A stretch of 64,000 nucleotides of DNA, from assembly GCA_018398815.1 (NCBI GenBank), contig CM031616.1, positions 23,681,944-23,745,943 on the forward strand. Reading direction: 5' to 3'. Below, piece by piece: positions 11,936 to 23,900 of the stretch. The position numbers and the translations under genes are program-made. Within the stretch, counting starts at the first letter, position 1; every line of letters starts with the position of its first letter. Below the pieces are notes generated by a model. It made no database searches, was not told where the DNA came from, and was given only the letters and a program-made list of their open reading frames with translations. This stretch comes from Conus ventricosus (lineage: Eukaryota > Mollusca > Gastropoda > Neogastropoda > Conidae).

Positions 11936-14900
11936 GTGAGTGAGTGAGTATGTGTGTGTGTGTGTGTGTGCGTGCCGCGCGTTTACTCAAAGCACAAAGA
12001 TCCTTCACACAGAAGATGCCAAAAGAGATGAATATGCAACGTGAGAATTTCCCACCAACCAATGTCAACTGTGAAGGCATCAGTTTCAAACCATTACATC
12101 TTAGCAACCAGACAAGATGAAGATGAAGTAAGACATGAATATATACGAACACTGCTGGGGAACTCACATAGACTGATGTAAACTGTGAAGGCCCGCCAGT
12201 AGGGTATTTCTCAAATTTGTTGCGAGACAAGGTGATGCTGGTCAGGTTGGACAGACTTGACAACAGACCCTCCTTCAACATAGAGTCTTCACCATCATCA
12301 TCACACTACAAGGCCATCACCGTAATCACCACAGTCAATGTTGTCAGCAACACTACAAAATCATACATCATTTTCAATCATCAACATAATTTTCATCACC
12401 AAGGATGCATCATTATCAACTCTATAATATAACACGCAAACAAGTGCACATACACACACCATGCATGTATGAAATAAGCAATAAATCACACACATGTGTA
12501 AGCAAATGAGCAGGAAATTATCAGCCAAAGTTCCCTCTTAAGACACCAAACGGAGCTTCTCCCTCCAAGGAGAAAGCAAACTTGAACGGGGTTAATGGAA
12601 ATCTATAATGACAAGAAGCAAAATATTTTTCAAAAAAGCAAAAAGAGGCGTGTTCCTGAACCAAGAAAACGAAAAAAAACTCAACTAGTTTTAATATGTT
12701 TGGGTGAAGCAACCTAACTAAGGGCAATCACTCTGCTGGCTAACTAAGAATGGACAAGACGTTAGCTCCCTGCTCTCCCAATCTTATTTGGGGGGGGGGG
12801 GGGGGGGATCCTGATGATATGACAATACTCCACACCAAGCAAGAATGGGCAATTGCTTGGACTGTTAAGTATGAGAAAAATGCACATACATACAAGCAAA
12901 AAAGCACGCACACACACACATCTGCAGACGCATCCTTTCTCATACATATACGCTCATCAAAGTATATACATATGTTCCGTGCATACAATAATTGTCCAGG
13001 TGTGAATTGATTTTACATTTCCCTCTCCCCCCAAAATGTACACCCACCTTTTCACCCCACACTTCACCTCTCCTCCATCTACTATCATAAATGTGAACAG
13101 AGATGACATAAATTCACTCATCCATAAGCACACATGTATGCTCTCATGCATACACACACAGAGAGATAAGCACTCCATGTGGCATGAACTTACAGGCAGC
13201 TGTGATATGTTGTTGCCTTCCACATTGAACTCCTCCATGTTCTCACAATTGGCTAGTGATCGAGGTATGCTGGCCAAGCGGTTATACCTGCCAACACAAA
13301 ACACATGGCTGAGGTTTGCATTAAAGACAAAGCGTTCTGCTCTTCATCCAAGGGTCCAATCACCACTTGGGACAGCCAGGTCATAGCAGATTTTTTCTAC
13401 AGGTTCAACATCTGTGCACACTCCAACCCCCTTCACATCCTTCTGATGAAATTTAACACCGACTTCTGGTGTGTGTATGCATGCATTAACCTTTTGACTA
13501 CCGTTCTGTCCTGTTGCTCTTGTCAACCACGTCAACCATACATTTCTCTTCCATATGGATTATTTGAGAAGCTTCGAGTGTTCAGACGTGCTGTATACAT
13601 GTACTGAAGAAGCCACCACTGTATAGCAGCCACGATTTGCACCTAAAGAGAACCAACAACAACAAAATTTTAAATAACATCTTTAAGTGTGACCAAGAGT
13701 TACAATAATAGGTGACTAGTTCGACTGTCTACTGATCATAATTATAGAGATTTCAGTAGACAAGTTATCCTTGGAATGATAATAACAGCTCAGGAAGCCA
13801 TGTTGTCTATATGCACTTGCATTCACTTATAACTTCTGAATTTTTTTTTTACTGCAAGAATGCTATATCCGATCCCATCATTCATAAGCCATTCAAATGG
13901 ATCACATACACATACACAAAACAAAACTGCACACTTACGTCTTGTTTGAATCGCCAAAGACAGAACGATATCACCTTAACTAAATATAATCATATATACA
14001 AAGATGTCACTAATGGTAAACTTCTTGGCTTTCGTTTAGGAACAAAGAAGACTGAGGGAAAAACAAAATGCGATGGCAGAAACGGTAAATCACGCAGGAG
14101 TTAACAACTGACTCAACTGAAGAAGGCAAAAAATTTAAGTTGTGGGCAGTGATTGGGAGGTCATGTGGCTGGTTAGTTGGTTAAGATTTCCAGCTGAACA
14201 GCTTGCGTATCAGCCAGTATGTACACACCTGCAATCAAAGGCCAGGTTGCCGAGTTAGTTTCATAGAGCGAGAAGGCCATTTTTGACCGACTCACTGAGC
14301 AGTCAGCCACCCTACATCTCCCCTAGGACAGGAGGAAGGGGTGGTTGCGTGACTGGAGGGTGGGGGATTGGAGGTAGGGGAATAAAGATCCTAGGAAGGG
14401 GGAAAGGGGGGGTCGGAAATAATCATTAAACTAGCAGTTTTTATTCTTTACCAGTTTAACATACCACTACACACCAGCAGTGAAGGCTCACGTATAAGAA
14501 CTTCAACAGATGCCTTTCCTGTTTTCTTTCAACTGATCCAACCGAGAGTGCTGTGTTTAAAAACAAAAAAAACCACTTGTGTAATCATGCACTATATGTC
14601 TACTTGTCTTAATTTTTGCTGTTGTCACGGTTTATGGCTTTCTACATTTCATCACAGCAGATGTCTTCTCCAGCAGAAACTGCATAAGGAAGAAAAAGTC
14701 AGTGCAAAATCGCTGAACATCAGGAAAATGGCATGCTTGACCTAGCAAAAAGTTCAAAATGATATCACCAGGAATCTTTCTCCACCAAAAACAGAGGAAA
14801 GGGACGTGCTCCACTCTTGTTCTCAAAAATTTCAAGCTGTAGAATTATACTTGAGCTTGCGAAGGGGGAGGGGGGGATGGAGATAGGATGGGGAGGGGGG

Positions 14901-17900
14901 GTTCAGGAGTGAGGGAGATAAAGCAGGCTAACCAAAAAAAAGCTACGACTGTCAAAAATATCACACAGAGAGAGAGCGAGCGAGAGAGAGAGAGAAAGAT
15001 TGAAAGAGAGAGAGAGGAAGTACATTCCCTGTCTTTGTGTGCTGGTTTGGCTTGTCTATCTGCGATTAAAACAGACCGTCTTAAAGAAAACGCTACAAAA
15101 TCTTTATTCGGTCCTCCTAAACACAATCCCTACCTGAGGCCAAGTCTGTTGAGAGCTCGGAGATTCCCGATGCTTTCTGGGATGTCCAGCAACTCATTGT
15201 GCTGAAGATCCAAGGAATTCAAGTTGACACAGTTACCAATATCTGAAACAAAATAACAGAATTTTTGGTCCAACTCTTTTTCCAGTCCAGGAAACAGTTC
15301 CCCCCCCCCCCCCCCCCCCTCGACTTTCAAGACTCTGTAAGCACACTGTATTTCAAACTGTGTCTGGGAATGACACATGGGCAAACTTTTCTAAGGGCAG
15401 TTAATGCTCTGATACAAAAACATCACTGTTGCTACGTTGTTCAGGAATCTCTTACAGTACCCTTAAAATTCACCACTGCTTGGTTGAAATGATGATAATT
15501 CAAAACAGTTTCCCCCCGATATTTGTTGCTACAGAGTCATTATTTTTCAGTTTCTGCACAATTCTTCATAAGTCTTTTATAACCCTAAGTAATATTCACA
15601 CACAACTAGGTTGTAAACATCAACTAATTGCTTGAAGATCCTGCAGTGTAGCCACTCACCTTCTGGCAAATGTTCCAAGTGATTGTGGGAAATGTCAAAT
15701 GTCAGGAGGTTCACTAGTTGCCCAATGCCTCGAGGTAACTCACGGATCTTATTTTCTCGTAAGCTGAACTTTGTCAAATTCTGCAACAAAACACATTTGA
15801 ATTTTAACTCTCTTACTTCCACCATTTTCAGCTAATCGTTTACTGATGTATAACCATGTAAAACCAAGAAATGTTTAAAATTTCAGCTTAATTTCCATTT
15901 AATCTGAATAAGCACTTCCAATACAATTATATATGGATTTACAGAAATTTAAAAGTGCATGCTCAGAAATAGAAAATTTAAAATATAAAATGAAAATGAA
16001 TTGTGCATCCCAGTTCCCTGTGTTGATGATGTTGTTGACTGTGGTGGTAATGGCCATGGCAGTGATGGGTACTGATTGATGGGTAGTATGCATGCAACAC
16101 TAACGTTCACAGATGACTGCCTGATCTCAGCGTGGATAAATAGCACCAAAGAAGAGGCAGAAATGAAAGATGCAAGTTTGAGAGCAAAAACAAGATCTGC
16201 ATGGGTGAAACCTACAAAACTTGATTTGACTGAAATTAGGCCGGGGTCCAGGGGCCGCCTAGGCCCCGGCGGGGTACAGGGGCAGCGCCCCGTTGGGGGG
16301 TCCAGGGGGGCGAAGCTCCCCAGGCGAAATTGATTTTTTAAATGTTTTAGGCCAATTTCGTTGGCTCTCCTGCACCAGAAAAGCTTAATTGTAACATGAT
16401 TTCTGCAGTAAAAAGCTTAACTGTAACATGCTTTTGTGAGTTACTGTTAGACTTTATGTTCCATTAATTCATTTAAATGAATAAAAATAATATTCATGGC
16501 TTTTTGTACAAGCTCAGGAAAGTTAAAATCTAAAAGTGTAGAAATAAACCAGAATATAAAAACTCAAAAAGGGAAATTTTTCTCACCCAATCTGAACTGA
16601 TCAAAACATTCCAAAAATCAAAATTTCCCGCACATATTGTTTAAAATGGTCACTTTACTATTTGAATCAAGACTGTGTGTAAAAATATACATGCTCACAC
16701 ATTTGAGATGCACAATGAGGAACCAAAGTAGCTTTATTCTTGCCGGCACCATTTGTCTTTTAAGTCCAAAGAATCACACCATTTTAAATAAGGAGAAATC
16801 AAAGTTGACATGTTGTCAGCACATTTTGTCTTTCCTAGCAACCACACCACATACAGAAAATGGATGAACAAAGGTGGCCTTCTTATCTTGTCAGTTCCTC
16901 TTGTCCTCACTGTCAAAAAGCCACCATATACATGAAGTATAATTCATCCTTTCAATCATTTTCAGAATTGTCCATCAATAAAGTGCAAAGCTGTCATCCA
17001 CATTTCTATCATTTTCCATGGTGTCAAACAAAAGCAAGGACGAGTCATTATGATTCCTGTTGATTTTGATTAAGCAGTCATATATTAATGAAATTCTCTT
17101 GCCCTGTCAAACAATGAGTGGTAAAGAAAACTAAAAAAAAAAGAAAAAAAAAGAAAGGAAAGATGAAGAAAAAAAAAAGTCTTTCAGTCCAGTAGTGGGC
17201 GCTTGAAAAACTGCCTGATGTCTGCAGCACCAGCTTTTCGTTTTCTACTGGAGCCAGGTACTGGAGATAATGGAGCAGCTGAAGAAGCAGACTGAACATG
17301 ACAGGGCACAGATGGACATAGGCCAGAGGTTCCGTTAGACCGGCATATGCCGGTTTTTACCGGTAAATATTTGCCTTGTACCGAAAAAAATAAAAGCCGC
17401 CGGTACCGTGTACCGGCAGAACATCTGAGCGCTTTTACTCTCCTCTATCTGTACTGTCTGTCTCTCCGCCTGTCAGCGGGTGAGCGGGGATGGCAGGCAG
17501 GAAATAAGCCATGCCATGCCGACAACAATACATCTGACATCACTCCTCTTCCCCCTTCCTTTCAGTCCCAGGACCTTTGCCCCCCTTTTTTTTTCAATGG
17601 ACAGCGCTGATTTGTGTGTGTGTGTGTGTGACAGTGTGTATTCGCGTGTTTGCTGTTTTTTTTCCCCCCTTCTTTTTATCTTGTGACTTTCGTACAGTCG
17701 TCCTTCATTGTGCATATCACAAGTTTGTGTCGCTTATTCTTGACTTCTGACAATATAAAACTGTAACTGTTCACTGGTCATCAATATCTTGAGTGCACGG
17801 ACTCTGTAAGTCTGTTGATCAGTAGAGACATATGGATTGTGTGCGTGTCATGCTGACAGTCTGACCCTGGATTGAACTTGCGGTAATCCCCGACCCAGTT

Positions 17901-20900
17901 TTCAATTGACTGTCGCTGTTTTCAACATCACTTTGAGTAACTGCATGGTTCGATGACGAACACTGACGGAATTCTTTCGCTCGTGTGGATAGGTAAGTGA
18001 GAAGTTTGTTTTGTTTGTTTGTTTGTTTGTTTGTTTGTTTGTTTTTCTTTCAAGTTACGTTTTGGTTGGTTGGTTTGGTTTTGTTTTGTTTTGTTTTGCT
18101 TTTTGTTTTCATTTATGATTTTTTTGCATGTTACTCTCTCCGTCGACTTTTCTGTTGAGTTCAGTTGACTGAAGGCTGTCACTGACAAGCCTGTTACGTG
18201 CTATCCGTGCCGGTAGGCCGCTCGCTATCGCCCGTTCGCGTGACCCAGAATCGCGGTTGAGTGTGTAGTGCATGGCAGGCAGCCAAGCGCGGTACCGGCT
18301 GATTTAAGACTTGTACCGGAAATTTTTGTTGTTGTCGGTACCAAGTACCGGCAAAGTCTATAGTCTAGCGGAACCTCTGCATAGGCCTACAGATGTAGCA
18401 ATGTTGACAGGTGGGGCTGCAGCTGGAAATAGGCTAGACGTGGAGGAGACAGTAGCTACATTTTTTTTTGGCTGCTTGTGATAAATATTCCGAGGTGGGA
18501 ATTGGTGAAATTAAAAAAAAAAAAGAAGTAAAGTGTAGTGAGGATTCAGGTCATTTCTGTTTTTCCACCTTTTCTTTTCCTAAAAAAGTATCATAACAAA
18601 CATGATTTTTTTTAAGGAAAGGAACTAAAAAAATAAAAAATAAACAAACAAAATGAAAACTGACAACAACAAAACCCCCACTCACAATAATAAAATTCTA
18701 AGAATCCCATCACCTCCCACCTGAAAGTAATATAAAAAAAAAAAAGGAAATTTAGGCCTACTCTTTAAAAAAATCCAAACAATAAAAAATTGGAAAATTT
18801 TCCACCCCTGATATACATTAAATTACTCCCACCCCACCAAAAATATCAACTATAAGTATAATTAGCTCCCCCCAATCCCGACCCCCCCCCCCCCCCCCCC
18901 CCAATCAACTTTTTTAATTTGATTCTAATTACTTTAGCAAAGAATAGAAAAATGTTAACTCGCCTTCATGTTTTTCTTATGCTCTGGGTGATCAGCATGG
19001 CTTCAAAGTTTCTTTTTTCCGTTCGCTCCGTAACTGATCGTTTTTTAACAAACGATGTATACAGAAACACGTGCCGGCCACATTTATTTTCTTGCACCAC
19101 TTGCGATATTCATTGCCGTCGTCATCAGTTTCGTTTAGCCATTGTCATCTCCATTTGTTTTTAATTTGGCCCTCGACGCATGCTACTGGATCTCCTTCTT
19201 TCAAAAAAGCCATGACTACTTAATTTCTGGAGCACCGTGCAAACTTTCGTTGTCAGTCAGACGCACCAATGTTAGCCTGTGAAGATGCCGGAAACACAGA
19301 AACAGCTACTTCCGGTATGAGATGGAAAACTTGGATCGAACACAAAATCGGAACCGATAAATTGTTTTTTTTTTTTTTTTTTTTTTTTAAATGACGGAAG
19401 TTCCGTCAAGACTGAAAGTCATTTTGACGGATTTCCGTCCATAGACGGAAAAGTTTCACCCATGGATCTGGTCAAAAGTAGGTCACAGAACAATATACTT
19501 TATTTGTTGATAATCTTCACCACGATGGTGGTGGTTGTGGTTCGTTACGATGGTATGTATTAAAAGTTGCTTTGTTGCCTTCAGTTAAAAAAAAAAAAAA
19601 GAACGCTAGAAATTAATCTAAGCATGGATTTACATGAAATTTCTATGCACATCCAGTATCAAGTAAATGAAAATATGAGATACAAATGTGTTGTGAGAAT
19701 GAGTTTGGTACCACCACATCCCTCCGATGACAGTGACCCTAGCTTGTTTTATGTACGCAAAGTTTCTGAATGAAGTTGGGCCATTTTTCTCAAAAATCGG
19801 TAAAAATTCCATTTTGATGTTGATCTGTCAAGTCAACCACATACTGTTCTTTTCTTCTCTTTCCTTTTAATAACTCCTATCCTTCTCAATCACAAACACC
19901 ACCACTACTCCCTTTCAACAAAAAGTTCTGAATTCATTCACAGACCTAACACAAACAAAATTTGCTTTTCAAGGGTTTTACAGATTTCCTTAAAGATGAT
20001 GGATTTCTTAAAATTTCGATGGGATTTTAAGCATTTCAAATAGGTTTTAAAACAGAGAAGGTTCAAGGAGATGACAATATTTCCTGATTTTTCTTTATCC
20101 TTTGCCACGTTTTAACACAAGGACTGTGTCCATACTTACTACAAGATTCCTAACATCGTCCTCCACTATTCGTATCCGATTGAAGCGCAAGAACAGTGTT
20201 GTCAAAGACCTAAGCTGATACACAACTTTGGGAATCTGAAACAAAACACACATCCACATAATACTGATTGGAAACAAAATGAAAAAACAAATGAACATGA
20301 ATTACACAAAAAACAGAGAAGCAAACAACTAAAATGAAAAATACTGAAAAAAAAGAATAAACTGGCAACTTCTTTACAAAAATTATACAAATTTCCGAAA
20401 CAATTACCATGCATAAACTAATGGTAGATTAAAAAAAAATGTTTTGCCGTCTTATTTTCTAGGTTGCTCCAGTGGCCCCAAGCTACTCATTGCTGCTTCT
20501 GTCCAAGGACACACTCTGGCTTGTCCCATAGCATCCCTGGCACTGGTGATGCAGTGGGAGAATCAATATCAAGTCAATATGATGCAACCCACCAGTGGAG
20601 ATGCTGCATTGCTGCCAAATCATTAAGGTGGTTTTCAGAGGTGCCTGCTCTTAACCAGCATATGCAAGACACCACCTCCTACTGATGACAGTATTTGCCC
20701 GGTCACTGAGCCATTGTCACAGAGTGCCTCCCCTTAAAAGGGGACCACCACGTCCGACCTATGGCAGTCCCTATGAACTCGCCAGTACCAGCAACTTCCA
20801 CATGAACTCACCATGGGCATAATTGTGGCAAGTAAACTGACAGCAAGGTCCACCCCATAAGAGCATGGTATCTTCTTCTGCGTACGCAGACTGATACTCC

Positions 20901-23900
20901 TGCGGACACTCCCTATAATAATCCCATCTACCCAACAAAGGGAGTGGAGTTTTGTGTGTATGACCATGTTTTATCCTGCCATTAAGGCAGCCATACTCCA
21001 TCTTCGGGGAAGGTGCATGCTATGTGCAACGTGTCATCCATACCAACGGCCAAACTGGCCTTCTCTCAGTTGGTGATGGGATTTTACGTGTGAGGAAGAT
21101 ATGCGCGTGTTCACACACAGAACCTCGGTTTATAGTCTCATTCGAAGGACTGTATGGGAAATGGAGTCAGAACTAATGTTAACTCCGAGGGAAAAATCCC
21201 CCTGTACCGAAATGGCCCGGTGGAGATTCGAACCCGCAACCCTTGGATTACGAGTCCGGCAGAGCATGGTATGAAGGGCCAGAGGATCTGAGACTTTTTT
21301 TCCAATGCTGGTCAATGAGGATGAGTTAGAAAATGTTATGTTATGGAGGTCAATTCTGAATTGAAACTGCATGACAAGGCTGTATTCTACACTTGCTTTT
21401 ATAATAAATTCCACCGTCAACCGGGCCCAAGAGATACAGACACCTGCAGAGCTGGTCAGGCACTCTGAGCAACATACTTAGCCATGAATCCATTGAGTGG
21501 ATGAAATTTTACAGTATGGTTTCAGTCTTCCTAACTGAGCCCATAGCAAACTCAGCTCAGGGTAGGAGCTGGTCATGGGCCAAAAGAATCTCACAAATGT
21601 GAATATCCCTGATGTGAACAGAACCCATGACCTCCCAACTGGGCACCCACAACACTAACCGCTGCACCACAGCAGCTGGTCCAAAGGCAGATCTTTACGC
21701 ACATTTTCATTTGCTCTAACTTAGGTCTGAAATACTCTATCGATGAAATACAGACAATGATCGAAATGTTTTTTGTTCGATTCTGCTTTCATAGATAGCC
21801 TGTCAACAGTTAAACGACATAAAATGCCACTGCCTTCAAGTGCCCTAGAACAGTCAGGCTGCACTATCCCTTCTTATAAAGACTCAACGCTAGTGAAAGT
21901 CAAGTTTCCATTTTTCTCTGCTACGTTCTTGGCCTTCTTAGTGCCATTAGTTATAAGCCTCTTATTACACATCCCTACATGCAACACGCACTGGTTTTCT
22001 GTCTGAATCAATGTCAGCAGTCAGGTCATTATAAGGCAACACACAACAGGTTACGACGCAGTGCTGGTAAAGTCTTCAGAGCTGTTCAGAGGTGCCAGTT
22101 CTGATCTGACATGTATGCAGGACACCACCTGCAAAACTCCTGCCCAGTCATGAAAATCCCCTAGAATGACACTCCCTCTGGATGGTACCACCACACCCCT
22201 CCAATGACAATCCTGATGAACTTACAGACACTATTCATCGAACTCCCAGAGGCATGAAGGCTGAATGGAAATGGAAACTGAAGTCACCAATAGAGCAGGC
22301 CAGCAAGTGACAATCCTGATTTCATGTCACGTTGACTGCAGGACTTCAGACTGCGCAAAAGTCAAAGCACATAGTTCAGCAATGTTTCACTTAACCCTAG
22401 CAGCTTTACCTTTGTCTCCATTTTCAATCATAGCAAATGTAAAAATATCAGTGGGACTCTCTTAACTGTTATAGACCACAAGGTTTGTGAACATGAATAC
22501 ACTTACCTCTTGCAGCTTATTATGCCTAAGGTCAAGGACATGCAGTTTGGTGAGGGCGGCAAGGGAGTCGGGCAGGGACGAAATGGAGTTTTCGCTCAGG
22601 GCCAATGTCTGCAGGGACACCAGACAGCCCATCTCTGGAGGCAGGGTGCACAGGCGGTTGCCATACAGGTACAGCTCCACCAACTGGCTCAGCTGTGGAA
22701 CACACCACATAATGCGATGACAACAGGGAGCTGAGGAATAAGATATTCTGGTAACCGATGGATACTTCATTTAAATAAAAGAGAAAAATCGTTTGGCCGC
22801 TTGCAACTGGTTCATTTTAGAATATTACCCGTCTTGCATTTGTTCCAACCTGCCAGCTTGGAATCACCTCCGCACATTCACTTTGCCTTTGCCAGTCACA
22901 AGGTGCATGAAGGAATGGATTAATTTTTCCATCATGCGGTAAGCAAGTCTTTGTGCACAGTGATCAAGTCACACTTGTATTATATATATTATATATCAGG
23001 CAGCTTCGCAGATTATTGACATTAGCATACTAATGACCCCAGAAATAGACTTCATGTATGCTACTCTGCATCTGTTGATTTAAATACAAAAGTTTCAAAA
23101 TGGAGTGACTGACAGCGGCGAACGAAGCAAAATTTAGAAATAGAGTTTGTTACTTACCGCCAATGACATAGATAAACTTTGTCAATAAAATTATAAAAGA
23201 CGAGTACATTTTTCAAAAGACACAAGGTCAAATAGCATGACAGAATATCCATAGACCACTGCAATTCCAATATAAGAAATCTTGAAACAGTTCAGTTCAA
23301 ATTCTTGGTGGTAACATACACAACTATGTATGTATACACGAATGTGCACACACACACACACAACGCAAAATTCTGAGTAGTCTCTATATTTGAGATATAG
23401 AGAGTGAGAGAGAGAGCGAGACACAAAGAGCGAGAGAAAAGGACAGGGGGAGAGAGAGAGAGTGAGTGCATGCATGTGTGTTCGTGTACCTGTGAGAAAA
23501 AGAGAAGTGAGACACTGTGTCTCTGCATGACTGTACTCTTGCACTAATGTTTCACATCATTTTGTGCTGAATCATCTTGACTTTCGACTTACACGATGAC
23601 CATCTATATCCTTGATTCACTACAGAAGCAGTCAACTTTTCTCCTGACAATTTACATAACCAGACCATAACAAACAAAACTGATCTCCTTACCTCTTTGA
23701 CAGTGTTGGGAAGGGTAGAAATCTGAAAAGGAGAATAAAACAAGTTCTTAGTTCTTAATTCACTTTTGGCTGTCAAGAAATACCCATCCATTAAATCACT
23801 GATAATTCATTCGATCCAAGTTGTTTACAGCTCTGCCAACCATGAAGGTCCACATCAGAGCTGTCATCTTGTCAGTCAACTTCCTAAATAGGGGGGGGGG

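Larger units (their letters stand above)
17170..19460 (-). pseudogene. Possible remnant of a zinc-finger hAT-type transposase, split by a MITE
   Basis: On minus, 19155-19020 reads [20 protein letters not shown] and [11 protein letters not shown], resembling the first zinc-finger exon of hAT/ZMYM-like transposases. Further on, 18470-18385 plus 17320-17180 read [20 protein letters not shown] and then [19 protein letters not shown], a continuous frame if the MITE at 17324-18379 is removed. The GACGGA-rich inverted sequence at 19385-19460 may be its end. Terminal repeats could not be paired, so extent and family are uncertain. Confidence 0.38.

Noticed and set aside
13305..13607. 100-codon + strand frame near the SHOC2 exon
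   Set aside because: Antisense to SHOC2, no similarity to known families and no conserved pattern.
16238..16332. CpG island promoter
   Set aside because: Too short, repetitive and within the SHOC2 intron without any adjacent exon start.
21225..21292. Functional tRNA-Thr gene
   Set aside because: Acceptor and anticodon stems are degraded and a SINE body with GAA tail follows, so it is a SINE head.
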